From Phytoactinopolyspora alkaliphila (GTDB taxonomy: Bacteria > Actinomycetota > Actinomycetes > Jiangellales > Jiangellaceae), in assembly GCF_010550695.1 (NCBI RefSeq), contig NZ_JAAGOB010000017.1, positions 40,698-104,697 of the forward strand: a stretch of 64,000 bases of DNA, read 5' to 3'. The position numbers and the translations under genes were made by a program. This document shows positions 48,593 to 56,609 of this stretch, one piece after another. Position 1 is the first letter of the stretch. Each line of letters begins with the position of its first letter. The notes under the pieces are model-generated. The model did not search any database, was not told the DNA's origin, and worked only from the letters and a program-made list of their open reading frames with translations.

Positions 48593-49640
48593 ACCCGTCC
48601 TCCGCCCCGGTGAGGGGGCCCAGCCGCTGCTCTCGGTGCGGGACCTGCACACCACGTTCCCCATCCGCTCGCCTCTGCTGCGGCGTACCGTCGCCCAGGT
48701 GCAGGCGGTGGCGGGCGTGTCGTTCGACGTGCGCCCCGGCGAGACACTCGGGCTGGTCGGTGAGTCCGGTTCGGGGAAGTCGACGATCGCCCGGACCATC
48801 ATCGGACTGGAAACGGCCGCCTCCGGCAGCGTCGTCTTCGACGGACGCGAACTCACGACATTGTCCACGTCCGACATGCAGTCGGTGCGGCGCGACGTTC
48901 AGATGATCTTCCAGGATCCGTACTCGTCGCTCAATCCCCGCCGCACCGTCGAGGAGATCGTCCGTGAAGCGTGGGAGATCCACCCCGGCGTCGTGCCGCG
49001 CGGGCGGTGGCGCGAGGAAGTGAAGGACCTGCTTGCCCGGGTGGGCCTCAACCCGGACCATGCCGATCGCTACCCGCACCAGTTCTCCGGTGGGCAACGC
49101 CAGCGCATCGGCGTGGCCCGTGCCCTCGCGCTGCGCCCGAAACTGATCATCTGCGACGAGGCCGTCTCTGCGCTCGACGTGTCCATTCAGGCTCAGGTGC
49201 TGAACCTGCTTCAGGATCTGCAGCGCGATCTCGGCCTGACGTACCTGTTCATCGCCCACGACCTGTCCGTCGTCCGGCACATCTCGACCCGGGTCGCGGT
49301 GATGTATCTGGGCCGGATCGTGGAGTTGGCAGACCGCGAGGAGATCTTCGACCGGCCCACACATCCGTACACCCAGGCCCTGCTCTCCTCCGTGCCGGTG
49401 CCCCGCCCATGGGACGCGCCGGAGAGGACCGAAATCATCCTGACCGGCGACATACCGTCGCCGGCCGATCCGCCGTCGGGCTGCCGCTTCCGCACCCGTT
49501 GCTGGAAGGCCCAGGAGGTGTGCGCAGAGGCTGAACCAGCCCTGGAGCCGCGTGCCGGCTTGCACCCCAGCGCCTGCCATTTCGCCGAGCCGCTCGACCC
49601 AAGTGGGCCGGGTCCGCGTGAGCAGAGTCCCGGAGCCTAG
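48573..49640 (+). CDS. Dpp-type ABC ATPase (DppF-like)
   Basis: A 355-residue ATPase partnering the previous one: Walker A GESGSGKST, signature FSGGQRQRIGVARALALR, Walker B LIICDEAVSALD, and the C-terminal CRFRTRCWKAQEVC segment. It is the last gene of the importer. Its stop lies inside a run of short direct repeats. The ligand of the system is unknown; the LacI and IclR control argues for a plant-derived oligosaccharide or peptide rather than housekeeping dipeptides. Confidence 0.92.
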   Translation: MTVSASEPVLRPGEGAQPLLSVRDLHTTFPIRSPLLRRTVAQVQAVAGVSFDVRPGETLGLVGESGSGKSTIARTIIGLETAASGSVVFDGRELTTLSTSDMQSVRRDVQMIFQDPYSSLNPRRTVEEIVREAWEIHPGVVPRGRWREEVKDLLARVGLNPDHADRYPHQFSGGQRQRIGVARALALRPKLIICDEAVSALDVSIQAQVLNLLQDLQRDLGLTYLFIAHDLSVVRHISTRVAVMYLGRIVELADREEIFDRPTHPYTQALLSSVPVPRPWDAPERTEIILTGDIPSPADPPSGCRFRTRCWKAQEVCAEAEPALEPRAGLHPSACHFAEPLDPSGPGPREQSPGA

Positions 49641-49647
49641 ATCTGTG

Positions 49648-49691
49648 CCGGAGCCGAGCCTTCCGAGTCCCGGAGCCGAGCCTTCGGAGTC
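49648..49691. repeat. two 22-bp direct repeats after dppF
   Basis: The unit CCGGAGCCGAGCCTTCCGAG (first 20 of 22 bases) occurs at 49648-49669 and 49670-49691 with one substitution; truncated copies begin at 49630 (overlapping the dppF stop) and 49692. It has the look of a small slippage array. Confidence 0.8.
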
Positions 49692-49904
49692 CCGGAACCT
49701 GGATCAGGGGAGCCGACGTGGCCGGGGCCTCGACGTGCGAAGGTGCGTGCGGAGGGGCCACGGAGGCATGCCGCTGCTCGGTCGTGTGCAGCGTCGTGCG
49801 AACCGCAGCCGACATTGCCGCGCCCGTGAGGATCGTGTTCCGAGTCGTGCAAGAAAACGACGTCTCTTTCGGGCGATTCAAACACGGCTCATCCCACACC
49901 CACC

Positions 49905-50069
49905 GTGAAGATCATCGTGGGACTTCTGGCCGATACAAAACCCCAGGTGGGCCGGCCGTGATGATCGCCGTGCGACTTCCGGCCGGTAAAGGGGCGTGTC
50001 GTGAAGCTCGTCGTGGCGATTCCAGCAGGTCCGAGGCAGGTCGTGAAGATCGTCGTGGCTGTTTCAGCC
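49905..50069. repeat. four degenerate 27-bp direct repeats
   Basis: Copies start at 49905, 49958, 50001 and 50043 and begin GTGAAGATC or GTGATGATC / GTGAAGCTC, then roughly GTCGTGG, ending TTCxGCC. Starts are spaced 53, 43 and 42 bp, so the first two steps are not multiples of three and the repeat is a DNA-level element rather than a protein repeat. Spacers are unrelated to each other. There is no cas gene in the window. Confidence 0.65.
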
Positions 50070-50084
50070 AGTGCGGAGGTGCCC

Positions 50085-50702
50085 TCATGGCCGAGCGAAG
50101 AGGGTGACGGCGTCCAGGAAACGGTTCAGCTGCTGACCGAAGTCTGGCCGTGGCGGCTCGGTGGTGCCGGGAAGGCGAACCGTGTTCGGCAATGCTTCCT
50201 CCAGAGAGTCAACCGTGTGGTGCTGGTGGAACGGGTCCTCCGGCACCGCCGGCAGGAGGCCCACCGGCCTGGTCAGGGTGGCCAGTTCCGCGTCCTCCAC
50301 ACCCCGCAACGTCTCCCCGGCGAGCAGGGCGTCGGCGATCTCCGCCGCCGCGCCCTGCTCGATGAGTGACCTCCGAGTACGGGCGTCGACCTCCGGGTGA
50401 CCGGCGGTGGCCGGCCAGGCCAGGATCAGCCGATCGAACCGTTCCGGATTGGCGAGCGCCAGCCGCACCGCCGCGGACGTTCCGTTGGACCCCGCCAGCA
50501 TGGTCACCGGCCGGTCCGGCAGCAGCTCGGCCAGGTGCTCGGCTTCGGCGCTCCACGACGGAGGCTGCACCGGCCGGTCTGGCGCAAGCACATCGAAGCG
50601 GCGTTCTTCCAGGCCGGTCACGATGCCGGGCACATGCCAGAAGCGGTGAGCGTCCATGCCTGGCTCCCAGAGGCCACCGTGGACGAGGAAGAAGGTCGTC
50701 AC
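50085..50702 (-). CDS. alpha/beta-hydrolase-like protein, short
   Basis: A 205-residue protein with the oxyanion HGG (FFLVHGGLWEP) and a nucleophile-elbow-like GSNGTSAA near residue 92, where the usual GxSxG would have Ser in the middle and here reads Gly-Ser-Asn-Gly; the likely nucleophile is ambiguous. It is shorter than the 250-plus residues common in the family. GTG start. It stands alone between divergent and convergent neighbours and its substrate is unknown. Confidence 0.6.
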   Translation of the reverse strand: MTTFFLVHGGLWEPGMDAHRFWHVPGIVTGLEERRFDVLAPDRPVQPPSWSAEAEHLAELLPDRPVTMLAGSNGTSAAVRLALANPERFDRLILAWPATAGHPEVDARTRRSLIEQGAAAEIADALLAGETLRGVEDAELATLTRPVGLLPAVPEDPFHQHHTVDSLEEALPNTVRLPGTTEPPRPDFGQQLNRFLDAVTLFARP

Positions 50703-50918
50703 ACCGGCATACTCCCAATCCCGGGTCGATCATGGACGAGCGCCCCCACGACACGCTCTGAAGCGGCATCCGCCCATGATCGACACAGGTGGGCGCCACC
50801 ACATCATCGGGCACGCCGCTGCGCGATCGGGACGAAGTACGCCGAATCCACTGGCGAATGCGGACGGAAAGGACGACACTGGGAAGGGTCGAGTCCGATG
50901 ATTTGCGGGGGTGCCTCC

Positions 50919-51626
50919 ATGTCCGCGTTCAGCGTCGCCACACCCGACCAGCTGCCGATCTTGTCCCGGGGCAAGCATCGCCGCCCGCGCAAGGGCGCCT
51001 GCTTCATGGAATTCGCCTCATTTCTCGCCGGCGAGAAATGGAGCGATCACCCGGCGTGCACACATCCCCTCCTGGCTTCGCTCGCGCGCCAGGTCAACGA
51101 CGTCGTCTCCGACGAGTACCGGCCCAGGCTGGCGTCGTTGGTCCCGAGCGTCATCGGCCTGAACGACGACGATCCGCGCCTTGACGCGATCATCGCCCGC
51201 CGCGCCGCCGCGACGGCGCTGCCGGTGGCCGCGGCATGGCGGCAACGGGTGCTCGCCGTGGCCCTTCTGGCATCGGAACAGGTGCTCGCCGAGCTCGACG
51301 GCCGGCCCCGCGACGACGTCTCCGCGCTGAGCCGGCACGCACTGGAACAAGTGCCACACGCCGAGGCATGGGCTCGCTCCTTCACCGTCGATCTGCCGCC
51401 CACACCCCGGGGCTTCCGCCGCCAGGCCGGCCCCACCGCCGTGCGGTGCGCGGTGGAGGGCATCGCGCAGGGTTGCACCGCCCAGCCGGACCGGCTTCTG
51501 CACCAGCTCCTCGGCCGAACGATCGAAGACTGCCAGGAGTGGATGCACGGGAAACCAGCGCACCAACCGGACCCGGCGCGCTGGGCGGACGCCTGTCAGC
51601 TGACCGGCACCCGATCGGTCGACTGA
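50919..51626 (+). CDS. conserved actinobacterial hypothetical protein
   Basis: A 235-residue soluble protein. The N-terminal half has a highly characteristic segment GKHRRPRKGACFMEFASFLA then GEKWSDHPACTHPLLASLA, which I recall as a recurrent hypothetical in actinobacteria, without known function; its two cysteines could bind metal. ATG 50919 has a GGGGG run upstream. Convergent with the TetR gene. Confidence 0.75.
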   Translation: MSAFSVATPDQLPILSRGKHRRPRKGACFMEFASFLAGEKWSDHPACTHPLLASLARQVNDVVSDEYRPRLASLVPSVIGLNDDDPRLDAIIARRAAATALPVAAAWRQRVLAVALLASEQVLAELDGRPRDDVSALSRHALEQVPHAEAWARSFTVDLPPTPRGFRRQAGPTAVRCAVEGIAQGCTAQPDRLLHQLLGRTIEDCQEWMHGKPAHQPDPARWADACQLTGTRSVD

Positions 51627-51631
51627 CCCAG

Positions 51632-51647
51632 TCCCATGATCATGGGA
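51632..51647. terminator. 16-bp perfect palindrome between convergent genes
   Basis: TCCCATGATCATGGGA lies between the stop of the conserved hypothetical (51626) and the stop of the TetR gene (51640-51642), which it overlaps. As a self-complementary site without loop it may be a protein-binding site or a weak terminator. Confidence 0.45.
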
Positions 51648-52203
51648 GGGACGCGGCGGGTCCCGTGAGGTAGCGCTGAAGGGTCGGGCCCAGCCACTCA
51701 ACGATCTCGTCCGGGCTCATGTCCACCACAGGCGGGAAGCACAGCACGTAACGGCAGAGGGCGAGCCCGAGGATCTGGCTTGCTGCCAGCCCGGCCCGCC
51801 GACCGGCCGACGCAGGGTCGGCTTCCAGGTCGTTGACCACCGGCCCCAGCTGATCGGCGAAGATGGAGCGCATCCGCTCGGCGACCCGGTCGTTGGTCAC
51901 GCCTGTGCGCAACAAGACCATGAGCGCCTCGTCGTTCTCCCAGCGCTCCAGGAAGTGCTCGACGAGCAGCCAGCCCACCCGCTCACGCGGCATTCGGGCC
52001 AGTTCGGGCAGCTTCAGGTCGAAGTCCGAAGCAGCCGCGAAGAGCTGCTCCTTGCTGCCGTAATACCTCATCACCATTGACGGGTCGATCCGCGCGTCCG
52101 CGGCGATCGCCCGGATGGTGCTGCGCTCGTAGCCGTCAGCCGCGAACCGTTCGCGAGCAGACGTGAGGATGATCGCCTTGGTCTCTTCCGATGTTCTGCG
52201 CAT
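51640..52203 (-). CDS. TetR-family repressor of the monooxygenase operon
   Basis: A 187-residue TetR protein with helix-turn-helix STIRAIAADARIDPSMVMRYYGSKEQLF and a C-terminal TetR ligand domain (YLTGPAAS end). ATG 52203 (MRRTSEE) is chosen as the standard TetR start. Divergent from the FAD monooxygenase; the shared intergenic region has a duplicated 30-bp element that is its likely operator. The stop overlaps a 16-bp perfect palindrome (51632-51647). Confidence 0.9.
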   Translation of the reverse strand: MRRTSEETKAIILTSARERFAADGYERSTIRAIAADARIDPSMVMRYYGSKEQLFAAASDFDLKLPELARMPRERVGWLLVEHFLERWENDEALMVLLRTGVTNDRVAERMRSIFADQLGPVVNDLEADPASAGRRAGLAASQILGLALCRYVLCFPPVVDMSPDEIVEWLGPTLQRYLTGPAASLP

Positions 52204-52216
52204 GCTCCCAGCATAT

Positions 52217-52304
52217 GCCAACGAACGTTTGCCTACAAGTGTTGACATCACCCTGAAAGGCCGCCTACAGTGATGCCAACAGACGTTGACCAACAACTGT
52301 TGAC
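52217..52304. promoter_or_regulatory. two 30-bp TetR operator copies flanking the monooxygenase promoter
   Basis: Direct copies at 52217-52246 and 52275-52304 match at 24 of 30 positions and begin GCCAAC and end GTTGAC; each contains inverted CAAC/GTTG half-sites. Between them, TTGACA (52242-52247), an 18-base spacer and TACAGT (52266-52271) form a good plus-strand promoter. The first copy overlaps the -35 box and the second lies just after the start point, so TetR could block both initiation and clearance. Confidence 0.75.
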
Positions 52305-52316
52305 TTGGAGGATGCC

Positions 52317-53462
52317 ATGTTCCCCACCACATCGGACGTCGTCGTCATCGGGGCCGGCCCCGCCGGGCTCACCACGGCCGTCGCACTCGCCCAGGCAGGT
52401 CAGAGCGTCACCGTCGTGGACAATCAAGGGCAAGGTGACAACACATCCCGCGCCGCAGTGGTCCACTCCCACACCCTGGAGACGCTCGCACCCTACGGCG
52501 TGACTGGCCGGCTGGTGGCCGAGGGAATCCACGCACCCCGATTCACCATCCGGGACCGGGACCGCGTCCTGGTGCCGGTGCCGTTCGACGGGCTGCCCAC
52601 CCCGTATCCGTACACGCTGATGATCTCGCAGGCCCAGACAGAGGCGGCGTTGCTTGACCGCCTCACGGACCTTGGTGTCACCGTCCGGCGCCCGTATTCC
52701 GCCAGCTCAGTCACGCAGGACGACGACGGCGTCACGGTCACGTTCACCACCGGAGAGCAGATCCGGGCACAGTACGTCGTCGGTGCCGACGGCATGCACA
52801 GCACCGTGCGCGATCAAGCCGGAATCGGATTCAGCGGGGACACCTACCAGGAGTCCTTCGTCCTGGCTGACGTCCGCCTCACCGGCGGAGCGCCGGACGA
52901 CGAGGTCATCCTGTACTTCTCGCCAGCCGGCCTGGTAGTGGTCGCTCCCCTGCCCGGTGGTGTGCACCGCGTCGTCGCAACTGTCGACGAGGCGCCGCAG
53001 CGGCCGGACGCGAGCTTCGTGCAGAACCTTCTCGACACCCGCGGCCCGCAGGCTGAGCGGGCCGAGGTGCGCGAGGTCGTCTGGAGTTCGCGGTTCCGGG
53101 TTCACCACCGCGTCGCCGACCGTTACCGGAACGGCCGCATCCTGCTCGCCGGCGACGCCGCCCACGTGCACAGTCCCGCCGGGGGCCAGGGCATGAACGC
53201 GGGCATCACCGACGCGGTCTCCCTCGCCGAATCCCTCCGTCAGGTCCTGGACGGCGGCTCCCCCGAGCTGCTCGACAGTTACGGAGCAACCCGCCGGCCG
53301 GTGGCGCTGCAGGTCGTGAGCCTGGCGGACCGGCTGACCAAGCTGGCGACGGCCAGTGCCGCGAAACGGCCCGTGCGCAACGTCGTCCTCGGCCTGCTGG
53401 GGCGCATCCCGGCATTCCGCCGTCGGCTGGCCTACCGGCTCTCTGGACTCGTCTACCGCTGA
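52317..53462 (+). CDS. FAD-dependent aromatic monooxygenase
   Basis: A 381-residue PHBH-type flavoprotein: GAGPAG dinucleotide motif at residues 12-17, VVDNQG loop, GADGMHSTVRD and the late GDAAHVHSP motif with GGQGMN. It likely hydroxylates a phenolic or polyketide-like ring with NAD(P)H. ATG 52317 follows GGAGG by six bases; in-frame TTG 52305 is less likely. It is controlled by the divergent TetR and co-transcribed with the next gene. Confidence 0.9.
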   Translation: MFPTTSDVVVIGAGPAGLTTAVALAQAGQSVTVVDNQGQGDNTSRAAVVHSHTLETLAPYGVTGRLVAEGIHAPRFTIRDRDRVLVPVPFDGLPTPYPYTLMISQAQTEAALLDRLTDLGVTVRRPYSASSVTQDDDGVTVTFTTGEQIRAQYVVGADGMHSTVRDQAGIGFSGDTYQESFVLADVRLTGGAPDDEVILYFSPAGLVVVAPLPGGVHRVVATVDEAPQRPDASFVQNLLDTRGPQAERAEVREVVWSSRFRVHHRVADRYRNGRILLAGDAAHVHSPAGGQGMNAGITDAVSLAESLRQVLDGGSPELLDSYGATRRPVALQVVSLADRLTKLATASAAKRPVRNVVLGLLGRIPAFRRRLAYRLSGLVYR

Positions 53463-53507
53463 GCCCTCCTATCCCATTCGACAACCACCACAGAACGGAG
53501 AAGCGCG

Positions 53508-54257
53508 ATGCACATCGTCAACAAACACCTGAACCCGGCGACGGCTCCCCTGCTGGCGCCGAGCGAGTCCGGCTACCTGCTGCTCGCCGCCGAGATCGAC
53601 CGCCGCCCGATGTTCCTGCCCGGCAGCGCCAACCAGCGCCAGCTCATCGCCCACGCCAAGACGCTGGCGGCCGCGCTCGAGCGGGACGACGACGTAGTGC
53701 GCGCCACCGTGTTCCGCGGCTTCGCCCACCTGGCCTTCGGGGAGAACCACCGGTTGCTCCGCCGGGCCGAGTCAGCGGGCTTCGAACGCGCCAGGTACGA
53801 CGTCGTCGTCCTGATCGAGACCAGTACCCCCGACGCGGCCGCCAAGCTGCGCCAGAACGCCGGCTACGCACAGCTTGCCGAGAGAGTCGGCGCGGGCGCG
53901 CGTCGTACCTTCCAGATCGTGGCCGCGAGCCCACGCAACATGGGCGACGTCGACTTCACCCGGCAGGGCGTTTTCCTGTTCAACTTCTTCTTCGGTGAGG
54001 ACGAACGCGAGCTGGTGCCGGTCTGGGAGTACACGGCGGGCTGGTGGAGCGTGAAGACCGGGCTCGACAACTCGCGAGTGCTGGCGCCCGTCGACGGCGA
54101 GCGACGTGACTACGGGATCATCAACCACTGCCGCTGGGATCGGTTGCGCGACGTCGCCCCGAACATGGCCTTCCGGCCGTCGTTCCGCCGATTCGTGCTG
54201 GCCAACTTCGCCGCCAACCGGATCTCGGCCCAGCCCACCCTGTACCGGCTCGCCTGA
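53508..54257 (+). CDS. hypothetical protein co-transcribed with the monooxygenase
   Basis: A 249-residue protein lacking signal peptide or membrane helices; no known family recognised. Visible segments include SESGYLLLAAEIDRRPMFLP, RYDVVVLIETST, VFLFNFFFGEDERELVP and an end FAANRISAQPTLYRLA. GGAGA precedes the ATG, 45 bp after the monooxygenase stop. The association suggests a helper in the same modification, perhaps a ligand binder. Confidence 0.65.
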   Translation: MHIVNKHLNPATAPLLAPSESGYLLLAAEIDRRPMFLPGSANQRQLIAHAKTLAAALERDDDVVRATVFRGFAHLAFGENHRLLRRAESAGFERARYDVVVLIETSTPDAAAKLRQNAGYAQLAERVGAGARRTFQIVAASPRNMGDVDFTRQGVFLFNFFFGEDERELVPVWEYTAGWWSVKTGLDNSRVLAPVDGERRDYGIINHCRWDRLRDVAPNMAFRPSFRRFVLANFAANRISAQPTLYRLA

Positions 54258-54280
54258 CCGTCCCCACTCCCACTCCCACT

Positions 54281-54338
54281 CCCATGATCATTGACGATCG
54301 TGGCCCCGATCGGGGGCACGATCGTCAATGATCATGGG
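54281..54338. terminator. 22-bp inverted repeat between convergent genes
   Basis: Arms 54281-54302 and 54317-54338 (core CCATGATCATTGACGATCG) are perfect complements, and one mismatch further in pairing resumes (54304-54307 with 54312-54315). It separates the monooxygenase-operon end from the GH4 end, so it likely terminates both transcripts. Confidence 0.7.
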
Positions 54339-54349
54339 GGCGGGGCGGG

Positions 54350-55681
54350 TCAGGAGTGGGTGAGGACGGAGCGGAGCTCGGGCAGCGCCTCCAGTTCTCG
54401 CGCCAAGATCCGCTCGGCCGTCTTGACCGACCCGACGAGCGGATGGATCGCCAGCGCTTTCACCGCGCCGGACTTCGAGCCGCTCACAGCCGCCTCGATC
54501 GCTGCCCGTTCGGCGGCCTTCACGCTGGCCGCCAGAGCGGACGCGTGCGGATCCAGCGCGCTGCCGGCGATGGGGTGGGCACCGTTGCGTCCCACCAGGC
54601 ACGGGACCTCGACCACAGCGTCGGCGTCCAACCCCGGCACAGCGGAGCGGTTCGGCACGTTCAGCACCAGCGTCGCCTGCTCGTCAGCGGCGATGGCCCG
54701 CATCAAGGCGAGGGCCACCCGGTCGTATCCCCCGCCGTCGAGGTCGTCGGCGTGCCGGTGACCCGCGCCTGAGGCCTCACGGCTCTCCGCCATGTACGTG
54801 GCCTCGCGCTCCCGCCGCACCTCGTTCCAGCGATCTGCCGCGCCGGGCTCGCCGGAGGCCGCGTAGAAGCCCTCCTGCTGCTTGAGCAGGAACTCGCCCC
54901 TGGTGGCGGGGGCGCCCAGGATGGAGCCGATCGCGTCCTGCGTGAAGTAGTAGTAATACAGGTACTCGTTCGGGATGGCGCCCAGAGTCCGCAGCCAGGG
55001 CCCGCCGAACAGGTGCCCCTCCTCGAAGCCGGCCAGGGCGTCGTCGTCGGCGAGAAGGCCCGGCAGCACGTCGCGCCCGTCTACCAGGACCCGCCGCAGC
55101 CAGCCGAGGTGATTGAGCCCGGCGTAATCGAACCACGCCTCGGACATCTCCACGTTCAGGGCACGCGCCACCCGCCGGAACAGTCCCACGGGCGAGTCGC
55201 AGATGCCGATCACCCGGTCCCCGAGGACCCGGCTCATCGCCTCCGTCACCATGCCCGCGGGATTGGTGAAGTTGATCACCCACGCATCGGGCGCGTGCTC
55301 GCGCACGGTCTCCGCGATGTTCAACGCCACCGGGACGGTGCGCAGCCCGTAGCAGATGCCCCCGGCACCGGTGGTCTCCTGCCCGAGGACGCCTTCGGCC
55401 AGCGCCGACCGCTCGTCGCACGTACGCCCGCGCAGGCCGCCGACCCGGATCGCGGAGAACACGAAGTCGGTGCCCTTCAACGCCGCGGCCAGGTCGTCCT
55501 CGACGATCACCTGTGGCCCGCCGGCCGGTGAGGTCTCGTCGAGCACCGCCCGCACGGCCTGCACCCGGGCGGCGTCGGTGTCGTACAGCACGATCGACTC
55601 CACCCCCGAATGCTCGGCGGCCAGTGCCGAATGAACGAGCGGAACGCGGAAGCCCCCGCCGCCCAGGATCGTCAGCCTCAT
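54350..55681 (-). CDS. GH4-family glycosidase (6-phospho-beta-glucosidase-like)
   Basis: A 443-residue GH4 enzyme that uses NAD+ and Mn2+. The Rossmann start MRLTILGGGGFRVPLVHSAL, VNFTNPAGMVTEA and the metal/active-site motif ICDSP (Cys for Mn2+) followed by LNHLGW identify the family. The motif is CDSP rather than the CNxP linked to 6-phospho-beta-glucosidases or the CHSx of alpha-galactosidases, so anomeric preference is unclear. Its start overlaps the DeoR stop (ATGA), making them one operon that diverges from PfkB and the ABC genes. Confidence 0.85.
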   Translation of the reverse strand: MRLTILGGGGFRVPLVHSALAAEHSGVESIVLYDTDAARVQAVRAVLDETSPAGGPQVIVEDDLAAALKGTDFVFSAIRVGGLRGRTCDERSALAEGVLGQETTGAGGICYGLRTVPVALNIAETVREHAPDAWVINFTNPAGMVTEAMSRVLGDRVIGICDSPVGLFRRVARALNVEMSEAWFDYAGLNHLGWLRRVLVDGRDVLPGLLADDDALAGFEEGHLFGGPWLRTLGAIPNEYLYYYYFTQDAIGSILGAPATRGEFLLKQQEGFYAASGEPGAADRWNEVRREREATYMAESREASGAGHRHADDLDGGGYDRVALALMRAIAADEQATLVLNVPNRSAVPGLDADAVVEVPCLVGRNGAHPIAGSALDPHASALAASVKAAERAAIEAAVSGSKSGAVKALAIHPLVGSVKTAERILARELEALPELRSVLTHS

Positions 55682-56430
55682 GCGGCGATCACCTCTACTC
55701 CAGATTCACGCAAGGTCGTGAGGGTGCCGGAATCGGCACCCTCGGTGGTGACGACGACGTCCAACGCGTCGGCGGCACAGACGGTGGCGAAGCCGCCACC
55801 GGGAAACTTCGATTCGTCAGCCAGCAGGACCACCTGGTCCGCGGAGCTGATCATGGCTCGCTTGACCGGCACCTCGATCGCGGTGGTGTCCATGACCGTG
55901 CCGTCCGGGCGGACGCCACTGGTGCCCATGAACAGCCGGCCGGCACGTACCTGCCGCAGGCAGTCCTCGGTCAGGAAGCCCACCAGGGACCGGTAATTGC
56001 GGCGCACGACACCGCCCAGGAGGATCAGCTCGATCTCCGGATCGGGCACCAGCTCCTCGTACACCGCGAGGTTCGCGGTCATCACCGTGACCGACCGTCC
56101 GTGCAGATGGGTGGAGAGCTGATGCACAGTGGTACCGATGTCCAGGAGAAGAACGTCGCCGTCCTCCACCAACCCGGCCGCTCGCCGCGCCACGGCGTCG
56201 CGCGCCTCCTGTCCAATGGTGGCAACCTCGGCGAACGGCTCCTCGAGCGAGGTGCTGGCGGCCGCTCCCCCGCGCACCCGGGTGAGCAGCTCGAGGCGCT
56301 CCAGCCGGTTCAGGTCGCGCCTGATGGTCGCCTGGCTGACGCCAAGCCGGTCGGAAAGGACACCGACCGCCACGGGACCTTCGGAGCGAAGGATCTCCAT
56401 GATCAACTCATACCGTCGCTGTGCGAGCAC
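55678..56430 (-). CDS. DeoR/GlpR-family transcriptional regulator
   Basis: A 250-residue DeoR-type repressor: helix-turn-helix (residues about 5-55; VGVLSDRLGVSQATIRRDLNRLE) and a DeoR C-terminal sensor with LLDIGTT and ADKSKF-like ADESKFPGGG. Such regulators sense sugar phosphates. The cluster's metabolism (GH4, PfkB) would produce one. It is divergent from the PfkB gene with direct repeats TCAACTT between them. Confidence 0.9.
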   Translation of the reverse strand: MLAQRRYELIMEILRSEGPVAVGVLSDRLGVSQATIRRDLNRLERLELLTRVRGGAAASTSLEEPFAEVATIGQEARDAVARRAAGLVEDGDVLLLDIGTTVHQLSTHLHGRSVTVMTANLAVYEELVPDPEIELILLGGVVRRNYRSLVGFLTEDCLRQVRAGRLFMGTSGVRPDGTVMDTTAIEVPVKRAMISSADQVVLLADESKFPGGGFATVCAADALDVVVTTEGADSGTLTTLRESGVEVIAA

Positions 56431-56446
56431 GAGTGAACAATATCAA

Positions 56447-56564
56447 TCAACTTCCTCAACTTGTCCACCTTGATGAATGAAGCTGCGCAAAACGACGCCG
56501 GAATAGCGTGCACGGCCGTATCCATCGATCAGCTCTTGTCAACTTTGAACACGACCGCTATGTT
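56447..56564. promoter_or_regulatory. DeoR operator repeats and PfkB-operon promoter
   Basis: Three direct TCAACTT repeats lie at 56447-56453, 56456-56462 and 56539-56545. The third overlaps the -35 region of a good plus-strand promoter: TTGTCA (56536-56541), 17 bases, TATGTT (56559-56564), about 45 bases before the GTG start of the kinase. The first two are 17-32 bases before the DeoR start, suiting autoregulation. Confidence 0.55.
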
Positions 56565-56609
56565 CTTACAACACGACAACAGGCATGTCTGATCCCACCC
56601 GAGGTAACC

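Larger units (their letters stand above)
49641..50084. other. 444-bp gene-free region with two repeat groups
   Basis: Between the dppF and alpha/beta-hydrolase stops no open frame looks coding. The stretch holds the 22-bp repeats at its left end and four degenerate 27-bp direct repeats at its right end. I see no tRNA or promoter here. Confidence 0.6.

Noticed and set aside
49905..50069. Read as a small CRISPR array
   Set aside because: Repeats are degenerate and of unequal spacing, spacers are not of constant length, and no cas gene is in the window.
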